Below are positions 44,940-55,133 of a stretch of DNA of 64,000 nt, piece after piece (position 1 is the first letter of the stretch; each line of letters opens with the position of its first letter). Where the stretch lies: positions 206,211,156-206,275,155 of the forward strand of contig CM066037.1 of assembly GCA_033557465.1 (NCBI GenBank), written 5' to 3'. The notes beneath the pieces are model-generated. The model had not been told where the DNA came from. It searched no databases and saw only the letters and a program-made list of their open reading frames with translations. The stretch comes from Ichthyophis bannanicus. Lineage: Eukaryota > Chordata > Amphibia > Gymnophiona > Ichthyophiidae. The translations under genes and the position numbers were made by a program.

Positions 44940-45240
44940 GCATCCTGCACACACAAACACCCCAGTATCTCACTGGTCTTCTCTGCTCCACATCCCTACA
45001 CGTAGTCTTCATTCTCTTCACATTAATCGACTTCACTTCCCCCCACCATCTCGTGCACAATTACAGTCTACCCGTCATTCTGCCTTTTTCTTCCTTGGTC
45101 CAGCTCTGTGGAACTCTCTTCCCACTCCACTCCGTCTGGAAGATAACTACACCACTTTCAGGCTCCTACTTAAATCCCATCTGTTCACCTCAGCATATAA
45201 CCTCCCAGCCACACCCAACTGACCTGGTTTATCTATTTTT
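44940..45240 (+). pseudogene. L2-clade LINE C-terminal fragment
   Basis: One frame reads HINRLHFPPPSRAQLQSTRH, then FFFLGPALWNSLPTPLRLED and TTFRLLLKSHLF. It matches the C-terminus of the L2 at 23069-24442 (FYFLAPSLWNSLPPL). An old 3' fragment within the LTR element interior. Confidence 0.78.
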
Positions 45241-47518
45241 GCACTTTTCTTTGTTTTTTTTTTGTTATTTTTTTCTAATACTACTTTCCCCACTAATCAC
45301 AGCAATTCACATTGCAACTAAAACTTGGTACAGCACATTAAACAGGAACATTGATAACTTGAAATTTTTCTTTGTAAGGCAATGAGGGGGTTTAAGTGAC
45401 TTATCCAAGGTCACAAGGAGTGCTAGTACTCTAGTCATTAGACTACTTCTCCATTCCATTCTAATTCACATAGACATCTAAGCTCACAAAGGAAGGAACA
45501 TTTATATAAGGGTGTGTACATTCATAAACTATAAAACCTTTTTAACATCAAATTTGAACCAACTAGAAAATCAATTATCACTTCTTAATAACTTAACACT
45601 TTTATCTTTGTTACACTATTTTCAGAACAAAACAGCATAGTAGTATCAGCACATAGAGCTCCTCATGCAAGAAGCCTGAGGCAAAATCAGTATTAATCAA
45701 GTGAGCATATAACTCAAGAGCTCTAGAAAGAGCGAACACTCCAGCTAGTTGAGCATTAGCAAATAGCAAAGCAGCCAACTCTGCACAGAATCAACTCTTA
45801 CAATTGCATCAGTTTTCCTTATTCATTGCACAAAGCAGAACCATCAGTACAGAGTAAGGTCAAACAGTAGCAATCTAGAGCTGAAAGGAAGCTGGGTTTT
45901 TTTTATTCCAAGTGTAGAAGACACGAAAACTTAATGAAAGACATGTTAAAGTACTAGAAAATCAGTAATTTGGATTACAAAGACTACTGCTACCAGCCCA
46001 GTGGCTTACGTCCAATGGGAAATCTCTGAGTGAGAACACAAACAGTAGCAATAGAAGAGGTAGGCATATTAAATCTAACTCAGTGATACTAATTTAAAAA
46101 TATTCCACTAGCAGCAAGGCATTTGCTTCACACTTGCAATTAATAGCATCAGTTCTGCAGAGGTCTTTCATAATAACTAAAACATATACGACATGAGAAT
46201 TTAAGATCACTCCTCCAATCGACTCCTGCAGATTAGTTTAAAAGAGACTAAGAGAAATATCAGCATTTTTTCTTCAGGCATTTACTCATACACTATCATA
46301 GTTGAACTTTCAACATTATACATATATTCGCCATACTGTTTTAATTACTTAATTCACTTGTTTGAATGTAATTGTATCATTCACTTTTTCCCTTTAAGTA
46401 AACAAACTTGCTTGACTTAACTTGACTAGCAATTCAATTTTTTTTAGTTAAGTTGCTAACTTCTCTTTCCTTTAAAACACTTAATTTTTTTAAACCTTTA
46501 TTACATCACACAATTTATCAAATATCTAAATATATCAAAGCATGGAAGATCTTCCCGTTCATTCACATCAATTATAACTAGAAATACAAGTTGGAGAATA
46601 TATCAATCATTTTTTTCCAAAGCATCCAGAGACATAAGAAACACCAAGGAGTAGTGTTTCTAATTTATATTTTTCAGCATTTGCATTATTACACATAGAA
46701 TGGAATCAGTAAATAAATTCTCATAACCCAAAATAAGTTCAGATCCAGACCTAAAAAACAAACTTATTTACTATACATACACAAGTAAGAGAAATAGTTA
46801 ATCACATTTAGAGTTTTTTTTTAACTTCCCCAATAAGGCTTATGGTTAGTCTTACCACAGTTGCTCAAGACTTTCTTCCTGCTAATATTGCAGCTGTTAT
46901 TTTGCCGGAAACCTCTACATTATTACTGCAGTAAATATCAAAATTTACAATGCACAGCACACTTAATCACTAAAGTAAAGAAAACAAACTTCATACTACA
47001 ATTATGACATGGAAATCAGTCCTTTAAAACTTCTATTTCTTTCATAAAGCAATGGCTTACCTTTTTCCCTGTAAGTTTCAGTTTCTTGATTTTTAAATTT
47101 TTCAAACAGAGTCAGTGGCTTGCTGCACATTTTCAGCCTTAAACCATACACGGCACATTCATGACTGGTATGAAATTTGCTTAAATCTAATCATATTTCA
47201 TACTGTAATCAACTCAATTTGTCCCACTGAAATGTTCCAAGGGGAACGGCAAACTGTGGTTACTGGCAGTCATTGAATATTAACATAAGGGCGCTTCACC
47301 AAAACTTGCGCCTCATTTCACAATTAGGGCTTCCTTTTCTCTTGCCCAATCTCACTTCACTTATCTAACTGAGATCTCTAATTAACCTTACCGGCTTTAC
47401 ATTACAATCACAATATACACACAGATATCTGTCAATTCTTTAGTATACTCACTCACGGCAACCACTGCCTGTGTCCTTGAGACTTGTCTGCTGTTTCCAA
47501 CTGCTGAAGGAACACAGA

Positions 47519-47536
47519 GATCCGAGTCCAGCACCA
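47519..47536 (-). promoter_or_regulatory. Candidate primer-binding site of the LTR element
   Basis: On the minus strand TGGTGCTGGACTCGGATC starts 2 nt inside the 5' LTR. The TGG start and position fit a tRNA primer site. I could not match it to a specific tRNA 3' end from memory. Confidence 0.55.
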
Positions 47537-47538
47537 AC

Positions 47539-47845
47539 TGAAGAAAACTCCATGATCTGACCACAATACTACGGCTCTTTTAGTCTCTGGTCCATCAAGC
47601 AGAGAGAAACAGGCAGAGAGTAATACATAATACAATCACACACAAAGTGCTGTTTTCTTTGATCTCAGAGGGAAGACGGCAACAGACGGTCTATGGACAC
47701 GCATAGTTCCACGCCTGCCGAATTCAAAGTCCTCCTCCTAAAAAGCTCCTTTTTATTAGAGAAAAAGAGGAAGTAACAGTCATTTATTATAACCATGAAA
47801 TAACACAAGGTGTTGCCAAAGTTCTTTTTACAGAGTAAGATCTGA
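47539..47845 (-). repeat. 5' LTR (right LTR), first part
   Basis: First 307 bp of the right LTR on the + strand, ending AGATCTGA where DIRS E is inserted. It continues at 52977. Confidence 0.92.
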
Positions 47846-48005
47846 ATCTCCAGGAACAAGCAGGAATGAGTCTTCACATATGGGGGTTCGTCGGCGCCGA
47901 CGGAGCCCGCACGGGAATGCTCCCGAGCATCCAATCAGAAGGCTTTTGGGAGCATCCCTCGCGCCTGCGTGGTAGCTTCCCGCCCTTCCCACTGCCTCTC
48001 CCCAG
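47846..48005 (+). repeat. Left ITR of DIRS-type element E
   Basis: Inverted copy of 52792-52976. It contains GTCGGCGCCGAC and a CCAATC box as in D1. Confidence 0.92.
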
Positions 48006-48211
48006 TTTTAGTTTTTCCGCGGAGCCAACAGGACATACCTCCTGTCACCGCAGAAACTTTTCTTCTTTTCTTATTTCCTGTGGTCGCGGGGTTTTTTCCC
48101 GCTGACTCTGGCACCGCTGGTGCCCCCTTTTTCCTTATTTTTTGTTTTCCTTGATTTTCCTTCGAGGAGCATCCTCCTCGTGTTATTCTGAGGCCTACCG
48201 GGCTTTCCAGC

Positions 48212-50953
48212 ATGGAGCCTTCTTCCCCTAAGAAGTGCCCCCACTGTGGAGACGTTGTCTTCTTCTTCGACTCCAACGCCTGGTGTCTCTCCTGTTTGGG
48301 CCCTGACCCCTTCTCCCCCGATTCCCCGGGCTTCAGCGTCGGGAGAAGACCCTCCCTGTTTCGAGTGTCCCTCGATGACGTCTTTCCCACTGAGGTGCGG
48401 TCGTCGGCTTTCTCTCCTCGCCATGATCAGGTAACCCAACAACAGTCTGTTAAGACTAACCGAGCCTTGAGGGGTGAGTCTCATGCGCTGCATGACGACG
48501 GCTCCGGCCTTCCCCTCCAGTCCCTTACACCCCGGAGGGAGTCTTCGGGCTCCAGAGCCTCCACGGGGTTTCGGGTTGTTCCTGAGGTTCGCTCCTCACA
48601 GAACATTCCCGAGCCATGCCCGAGGGTGGCACCCGCTTCGAGCGGTGCAGATCCCTCGGCATCGGCGCCGGCGTCGAGTGTTCCACTCTTCGCCAGGGAC
48701 TGTCAGCTGGTGTCCTCGGTGCCTTCGGGGCCGATCGACTCGACCCAGTCTGGCTCTACGGCATCCCGGCCCTGCGCGGGGGCGGTACCCGCTTTTGGCG
48801 GTGCCGATTCCCCGGCATTGGCGTCGGTGTCGAGTGTTCCACTCTTCACCGGGGATCGTCGGACCAACCTGACCCGGTATGGCGTGCCCACACCCCTGCC
48901 ATGCGCGGAGGTGGTGACCGCTTCGAGCGGGACTAAGTCCTCGGCATCGGCGTCGGAGTCGGTGGCCCCACTCCCCGCCTTGAATCAGCACCGGGTGCCC
49001 TCTGCTCCGTCAGGGCCGATCGACTTGTCCCCGGCTTCCGCAGGGGCGGTACTGGCCTTGAGCGGCTTTGCCCCTCCGGCGGCGGTCTCGGGAACAAGGG
49101 CCCCGTCCTTCGCCAGGGGTCGCCTCTGGGCTCCACCTGCAGAGCCGATCGATCTATCCCGGTCGGGCGGGTCGGCACCCCCATCTTGCGCGGAGCCGGG
49201 GCCTCCCCCGGACGCCACCGACCTCCCGGCATCTACGCGGGCGTCGAGTGCTCCACTCGTCACTAGAGTTTGCCCGCAGGACCTGGGACCTTCGGTCGAG
49301 TCGACCCAAAGAAGCGCCGCGGCCGCGGAGCCGGGGCTGGGCGTCTCGCTCCCCGCCGGGGCTTGTCGGCGGGTTACCTGGGTGCCCTCGAGGCCGCGTA
49401 GTACGCCCCGTAAGGGTTTCACTCTCAATAAAACAGGTGCGGGCAGAACCCCGGTGCCTAGAAGGGCCTCTCTCCCGACGTCGGAGCCGACTTCGGGTGT
49501 TTCCCTCTTCGCCGAGTTTCGGCCTGGGAAGCCCTCGTTGCCCTCAGCACCGATCGTTGCGACCCCGACTCCATTCGCGGGAGTGGCAGCACCGGTGCGG
49601 CCGCCGACACCGGGGCCCCCTAAGGAGGCGTCGCTCGGTTCGATGCCCAGCCTCGAATCGATCTCCAGTCTGGAAAGCGTGGCTCCGACGCATTTCGGAT
49701 CCGACCCCGGTCTCTTCCGACGGCGCAGTGCTGCGCTCGCCTGCTCTTCAGCTGCCTCGGCACCACTCCAGCCGCCCTTGCGGATTGCCCCGGGGCGGCC
49801 CCGGAGTCGGGGCCGAGGCCGAGTCCCGCGGGCCCGTCGGGGACGTCGCTCCCTTCGATGCCCCGCTTGGAGTCAATCCCGGGCTCTGGCGATGCAGTAC
49901 CGGCTGCCTCGAATTGGGACTGTCAGTACCCTCCTCTGTTTAGAGCGATTCCTCCCGTGCACAAGCACGGTGGGTCCCCTGGTATTCAGGCGGGCCCCTC
50001 CACCTCGGCCTCCTCCGGGATAGCCCCTCTGGGAGAGCCGTCTTTTCAGGACTTCCTCCTTGACATGGCGGACTTGCTCGCCATTCCTATCCCGGGCCCT
50101 TCGCTCAATCCGGGTCCTGCGGAACAGGCAGCCGTAATGCTTCCTCTACATCCCTCCCTGCGGGATCTCCTGCTCGGGATTTGGCGCTCGCCCTTACAGG
50201 TACCGGCGCCGCCTACAGCCATGCATGCCCGGTATCGGGTGCCCCCCTCTCCGGGTTTCCAGACGCACCAGCTTCCCCATCATTCCATTGTGGTGGAATC
50301 GGCCCTGAGGAAGGTCGGAAGCAAGAAGAAGCACTCTTCCTGCCCCCCCGAATCGTGCGTCTAAAGCTCTGGACAACTTTGGGCGGCGAACCTTCCAAAC
50401 GTCCATGTTGGCTTCCAGGATTCTCTCATATATTTTCTATATGAGCCTGGCGCTTCGGGAGGTCACCGAGAGGTTATCTCTTTTGTCTCCCTTTGTGTCG
50501 GCCCCTCGGGCCCCTGACTATTCCTTGCTTCTTTACCATTGCAGGAATATCTCTTGGTTTCTTTCTCGGGCTGCCGTGGACTCTTTTGAGTCAGTTAGCA
50601 GGTCCTCTGCTGTAGCCATAGGGGCGCGTCGTACAGCCTGGTTGCAGGCTTCCGACTTGTGCAGCTGGGCACAGCATAATCTGGGTACTTCCCCGTGCAC
50701 CGGGGAGAACCTCTTCAATGGCGAGGCTTTGCGTCAGGTTGCTCAGTGCTGCTCCGCCGACCTGTTTGGCACTGGCCGCCCGCGGCCCTCCCCCTCTCCC
50801 GGGGGTAGGAAATGTCCTTCCCGACCCTCCTTTCCGAAGAAGAGGAAGTTTCATCCCTCTGCCCACCTGCCGGGTGCGCCCATGCCAGGGACGTCTCACA
50901 CCGGTCGACAGTGCCAGGGCTCTCGCCAGGCTGCCCATGCCAAGCAGCCTTAG
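48212..50953 (+). pseudogene. Element E gag-like gene, long, with internal repeats and two frameshifts
   Basis: ATG at 48212. 603 codons are open to 50023. The N-terminus has the DIRS gag signature in modified form (KKCPHCGDVVFFFDSNAWCL, SCLGPDPF): the CxxC and CxxCLGP remain but the later His and CxxC are not evident. A long Ala/Ser/Pro-rich middle has about five diverged repeats (SSVPLF, then PIDL/PIDS, then PCA). A frameshift between 49700 and 49900 moves to 49858-50364 (PSFQDFLLDMADLLAIPIPG, LPLHPSLRDLLLGIW, QTHQLPHHSIVVESALRK). A second, at a C run near 50343, leads into 50350-50953 (MLASRILSYIFYMSLALREV, TSPCTGENLFNG, basic tail). The D1 gag order is kept throughout. Total about 900 residues, longer than D1. 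Confidence 0.88.
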
Positions 50954-52470
50954 GCTCCGGTATGCGGCAGTTTGCGCTTAACTCCTCTTACCAGAAGTTA
51001 CTGTCCAGTTCTATACTGGAGTTCTTTTCAGCGTGACAAGCAGTTCGGCTGCTTGATTGGAGGTATGGAGCCCCCTCCCCCGGGGGGGGGGACCCTTCCC
51101 ACACTAGCTTAGCCTGGCTCCTCAGGGCCATGCTAGTCTTCTTCGGACTTACCCTCGGGTACATCCCTCGGATTCCCCTCTGCCTGGTTCCCCCGGATTG
51201 AGGGGATCGCGCACCGAATCTCCTTCTCCCAGTGTAGGTCTTGGCCGCTACTCTCCGAGCATGGCCGAACCAATCCTCGACAGGGCCGGACCACCACCCC
51301 CTGGTCCGTGTCTCCGCTCTCGCAGAGAAACCCCGGGGTCTGTCAGGTTACAGTGGACAGGAGTCCCACTGACCCATGTCGATCCCCGGCTCCGCTCCCT
51401 GCACTCTTCGGTGCGGCGGAGGGCTTTGGCCCTACCCCCGAGGGGATTTTTTATATAGGCCGGAGATGACCCCCATGGTCACGCCGTGGCTATAGGGTTT
51501 TCTATCCTCCTGCCTTCCCTTTGGTATGGAGGACACTTTTTTTTTTGCGTGGCTGTCAGGTGGACGCCTCAGGGGCCTACGTACTCCTGATGTGCTCCTC
51601 CCCAACTGATCTGGCGGTCACGCAACCATACTCTCGCCGATCTGCCCTGCACCACGCACATCGGCCCATCACTTTGGATGGCCCTCCCCCCGCCACCTTC
51701 CAGGTGGGCGCCCTCCTGTGGATCAAGGGCCGGTCCGAGTTGGCAGTATCGTTCTCACGTGTGCATACCGGTTTAGTAACCTGGGTGGCGCTCCCGGGCC
51801 CACCTATAGCCCGATATACATCTATACCTGCATTGGATATATATCGGTACAGGTGGGCGCTTTTGGGAATTGTTATAGCGCCCTGTGTCTTACCGACTAT
51901 CTCCCAATTGTCGGTACTGACGTTTTGTTATTTCTTACGGGGTCCGGCCGGCCCGCTTGCCTGCGTTCTGCGGCTCGGGTGCTCAGACCGGTTATGCTTA
52001 AACTTGCTGTGAAGTCAACAGCCCCTTGATTTACGCCTCCTTGTCTGGAGGTTTTCGAACCCAATGTCTTCCTATCCCTTGCCGGCTAGGGTAGACAGTG
52101 TACCCCTTGGTATCCCGGGGTACACTCCTGTTCTTATCCGGGCTGGGTTCTCCCAGATCGGTCAGTCTTCTGATTAGTCCTCCGGATTGGGGACTCTGCT
52201 CCTACTGGAGTTCTCAGCTTCTCTTAGAGCTCCTCGTGAAGACCTGCCGTCTTTCCGGTGCCGGTTGACACCTGCGTCTCCAGCCCACCCGGACTGGGAG
52301 CTTCGTCCTCTTGCGGTGAAGTTCCCTTGAAGACTTCGCTACTGCATCTACAGTACCCGTCGCAGCTCTGCCTTCTACAATCCAGTAGGTAAGCTCTAGA
52401 TTGTGCTAGATCATTAACGGTTTAATGATATTTGACGTGGTTTTGAAGACTCCCCTGTAGTCTTCGGTTG
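50954..52470 (+). other. Element E region replacing pol and recombinase
   Basis: About 1.5 kb of GC-rich sequence between gag and the ICR with no frame resembling RT, RNase H or recombinase. A C/G run is near 51075-51090. Frames of up to 163 codons (51521-52012) show no motif I recognise. It may be captured DNA or highly degraded pol. Confidence 0.65.
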
Positions 52471-52603
52471 CTGTGCCTTGGCAACTCTTCTCAACTCCTA
52501 CCCTCCATCCTTCAGGGGATGCCGTGGATCCAGGTTGGGCGATGCCGCCCTGTCCAGGGGCGCGCATTCTGGGATCTCCTCTGGCACCCTCAGCTGGGGA
52601 GTC

Positions 52604-52700
52604 CCCATATGTGAAGACTCATTCCTGCTTGTTCCTGGAGATAGCACAGTTACTTACCTGTAACAGGTGATCTCCGGAACAGCAGGAATTAGTCTTCACA
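52604..52700. repeat. ICR of element E
   Basis: Joint at 52642/52643, same GGAGAT/AGCACAG junction as D1. It predicts both ends found at 47846 and 52976. Confidence 0.92.
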
Positions 52701-52791
52701 ACCCACCCACCCACCTCCCCTAGGAGTTGTAACTCTCTCTCTCTCTCTCTTCCTTCCTCTCCTCTCCTTCTGTCTCAGCTATTAAACGCAA

Positions 52792-52976
52792 CTGGGGAGA
52801 GGCAGTGGGAAGGGCGGGAAGCTACCGCGCAGGCGCGAGGGATGCTCCCAAAAGCCTTCTGATTGGATGCTGGGGAGCATTCTCGTGTGGGCTCCGTCGG
52901 CGCCGACGAACCCCCATATGTGAAGACTAATTCCTGCTGTTCCGGAGATCACCTGTTACAGGTAAGTAACTGTGCT
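52792..52976 (+). repeat. Right ITR of element E
   Basis: Inverted copy of 47846-48005, ending with ACCTGTTACAGGT (52951-52963) and AAGTAACTGTGCT. Confidence 0.92.
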
Positions 52977-53268
52977 TTACAGTATATTAGATGAAATTTA
53001 TAATTGCAAAAGTTGCAAAAATTATGTTTTGTCAGCAGTGACTGTACAATGAACTATGGTTGCACAGTTCATAGCCTTTATGCTTAGTTAACACTGTTCC
53101 ATCTATTTTAAAGACGGTTACACAGAACTCATGATCATGACATCCTATTCTATTTAAAAGGAAGTAGGTGAGAAGTCAAACTTCTAAACACATTTTGTAT
53201 CAAGAAATTCATCCATCTTCAATTACATATTGGGGATTCTGGTATCCTTTTATCTGTCCATGTCTACA
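52977..53268 (-). repeat. 5' LTR (right LTR), second part
   Basis: Remaining 292 bp of the right LTR, starting TTACAGTATATTAG. Together with 47539-47845 it gives 599 bp, exactly the length of the left LTR, so DIRS E neither removed nor duplicated a base. Confidence 0.94.
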
Positions 53269-54294
53269 CAGCCTTCCAAGGATATGGAAGATGACATCCT
53301 GTCCTCTTGGAAGGCCTCCATGAGAAGGGCATATGCCTTCAAGTGGCGATGTTTCTCACTGTGGTGCACAGAAAAGTGGACAAACCCATTCTCCTGCTCA
53401 GTGCACGTGGTACTCCAATACCTGCTCCACCTATCACAGGCGGGACTGAAGTACAACTCAGTCAGAGTACACCTGAGCGCCATCGCAGCATATCACAACC
53501 GTCAAGGGGAAGCCCCTCTTGGCTCAACCCCTCATGTCTCAGTTGCTGTGTGGCCTCATGTTGTCCAAACCCCCCCCCCCCCCGTCCACCCTCTAGCGGA
53601 ATGGGACCTTAATGTGGTGCTCTCGCAACTCACTAATCCTCCATTTGAGCCTTTTGCTACCTGCCACCTGCAGTACCTCTCCTGGAAGGTCGCCTTCCTG
53701 GTAGCACTCACATCAGCTTTCAGAATCAGCGAGCTCCAGGCACTGATGACAGAGCCTCCCTACACCAGATTCTACAAGAACAGGGTGGTGCTCCGCACAC
53801 ACCCTAAGTTTCTGCCGAAGGTAGTGTCTCCATTCCACCTTAATCAGGAGGTGGTACCCCCCACCTTCATTCCCAGGCCTCACGCTGGCAGGGCGGAGAT
53901 TGATCTCCATACTCTGGATTGCAAGGGAGCCCTGTTCTTCTACCTGCAAGAGACTCGGGGTCACCCCAAAGCTCAACAGCTTTACGTATCTTATGACCCC
54001 AGCTGTCTAGGGCTCCCAGTGACTAAGTGAATTCTGTCCACTTGGGTGGCAGATTGCATTACCATTGCCTACGAGCAAGTGGGGAAAACACTGGATCAGA
54101 GAGTCATGGGGCACCGTGTCAAGGCCATGGCTACTTCTGTGGCCAATCTGTGTTCCGTCCCCAAGACAGAAATTTACCAGGCCACCACCTAGTCTTTAGT
54201 CCATACCTTCGCAACTCACTGCTGCCTGGAGAGGTAGTCCCAACGGGGCAGTACCTTTGGCCAAGCCGTACTCCGTAATCTTTTCGGGGTGTAA
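53269..54294 (+). pseudogene. D2 tyrosine recombinase, catalytic residues lost
   Basis: Continues the D2 gene after the LTR element. 53230-54030 is open: SWKASMRRAYAFKWRCFSLW, LKYNSVRVHLSAIAAY, LTSAFRISELQALMTEPPYT (first Arg kept), EIDLHTLDCKGALFFYLQET. A TGA at 54028-54030 interrupts. Next, GHRVKAMATSVANL has Lys where D1 has the second Arg of His-x-x-Arg, then a TAG. In HTFATHCCLE a Cys replaces the nucleophile Tyr. A C run at 53571-53583 marks another possible slip. Ends near 54294 (LFGV-stop). It is inactive by several independent changes. Confidence 0.9.
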
Positions 54295-54462
54295 GCAACT
54301 CCTGCCCTCCGATCTTTCTGTGTTCAGGCTACCAGTTCTCTGCTGGATACCTGGGTCTTGCAAGAGCCTCTCTTAGGGATTCAACTGCTGCTGATCACGG
54401 CTCACCTTTGCAGGTAGCTGTGACATTTTTGTACAGGTTCTTGGTAGCCATAGCTGGGAAGT

Positions 54463-54816
54463 CCCATATGTGAGGCCTGACTTGTTGCATGTTCCCGGAG
54501 AAAGCATAGTTATTCACCTGTAATAGGTGTTCTCCGGGGACAGCAGGAATCAGTCCTCACAACCCTCCCTCCTCCCCTTGGAGTTCTTCTTTACCATCTT
54601 TTATTTTTGCTGTCTAAGCTATGTCATTGGACTGAGGCAAGATGGCACCCTTGGGCAGGAAGTGGACCATGCATGCGTGGTGTATCTTCCAAAGGCTTTC
54701 TTTGAAAGCTGGGGAGATGCTTCCATGTGGGCTCCGTCGGCGTTGATGTCACCCATATATGAGGTCTGATTCTTCCTATCCCCTTAGAACACCTGTTACA
54801 GGTGAGTAACTACGCT
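54463..54816 (+). repeat. ICR and right ITR of D2
   Basis: ICR joint at 54502/54503. Conserved ACCTGTAATAGGT at 54516-54528 and ACCTGTTACAGGT at 54791-54803. The inner ITR (AGGCAAGATGGCACCCTTGG) is an inverted copy of 31740-31785 and is unrelated to the D1 inner ITR. Confidence 0.88.
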
Positions 54817-54929
54817 TTCTATAGGAACATTATTAGCCCCTGCATAGATTGCAGTCTGAGGGGGTGGGGAGATATTGCAGTGTTCTGTGATGGGAAGATA
54901 TGAACTGGTTGCCATGTGTCTTGGGCTTT

Positions 54930-55130
54930 GTGTCACCCCTGTGAATTAAGACTGTGGACTTTCAAAAGAAATTAAAAGCATACCTCTTTAGATAGGCATG
55001 TTCTTAGAGAGTGGGACTGTTTGAATAAGTTGTTTTATTGCATCTTATGGTTTAATTTAAGATTTTAAGGTATGAAATACTGTTTCATTTGAATGTATGT
55101 TTATTATGTATTTGTAATTTTATTATTTCT
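54930..55130 (+). mobile_element. LINE 3' end fragment (L2-like)
   Basis: GACTTTCAAAAGAAATTAAAAGCATACCTCTTTAG is typical of the last codons of L2-type RT proteins (a Phe/Lys-rich, LKAYLF-like end). AT-rich 3' UTR follows. Weak evidence. Confidence 0.45.
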
Positions 55131-55133
55131 TAT

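Larger units (their letters stand above)
43868..47538 (-). other. LTR element interior, non-coding
   Basis: AT-rich, with no frame longer than about 120 codons and no retroviral motif on either strand. It contains an L2 3' fragment (44940-45240) and a degraded SINE-like piece (about 45370-45460). Probably a non-autonomous element mobilised in trans, or one whose coding region was replaced. Confidence 0.7.
47846..52976 (+). mobile_element. DIRS-type element E, gag-only (type D3)
   Basis: Left end ATCTCCAGGAACAAGCAGG, identical to D1 for the first 39 bases. Right end and ICR (joint 52642/52643) are also D1-like. Inner ITR differs: GTCGGCGCCGAC replaces GTCGGTACCGAC. Inserted in an LTR at TCTGA/TTACAG without duplication. 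It encodes a gag-like gene (48212-50953), but 50954-52600 has no RT, RNase H, Dam-like or recombinase sequence I can recognise. Length 5131 bp; GC-rich compared with its surroundings. Confidence 0.92.
43269..53268 (-). mobile_element. LTR retrotransposon without recognisable gag/pol, young
   Basis: Two 599-bp LTRs (43269-43867; 47539-47845 joined to 52977-53268) with TG/CA ends and a 5-bp target duplication CAGCC (43264-43268 and 53269-53273). Primer-site-like and polypurine-like sequences place the element on the minus strand. I count six differences between the LTRs (about 1%). The 3.67-kb interior has no gag, protease, RT or integrase that I can see. Without DIRS E it is 4.87 kb. Confidence 0.92.
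31618..54816 (+). mobile_element. Old DIRS retrotransposon D2, split by copy C and an LTR element
   Basis: Left end TTCTCTGGGAATAAGCAGG at 31618; right end GTGAGTAACTACGCT at 54816. The ICR joint at 54502/54503 (GGAGAA/AGCATAG) predicts these ends. Right flank starts TTCTATAGG. The element's own length is about 4.96 kb: 31618-34184, 42420-43268 and 53274-54816, plus one TSD copy. It is the host of every younger insertion in this intron and accounts for 23.2 of the 25.2 kb between the two exons. Confidence 0.9.

Noticed and set aside
49068..49943. A 291-codon Arg/Pro-rich frame overlapping the element E gag
   Set aside because: GC-rich shadow of the gag frame for most of its length; only a small part may be real gag after the frameshift.
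43269..53268. An endogenous retrovirus with gag, pol and env
   Set aside because: Only LTRs and primer-like signals are present; I see no retroviral protein motif in the interior on either strand.
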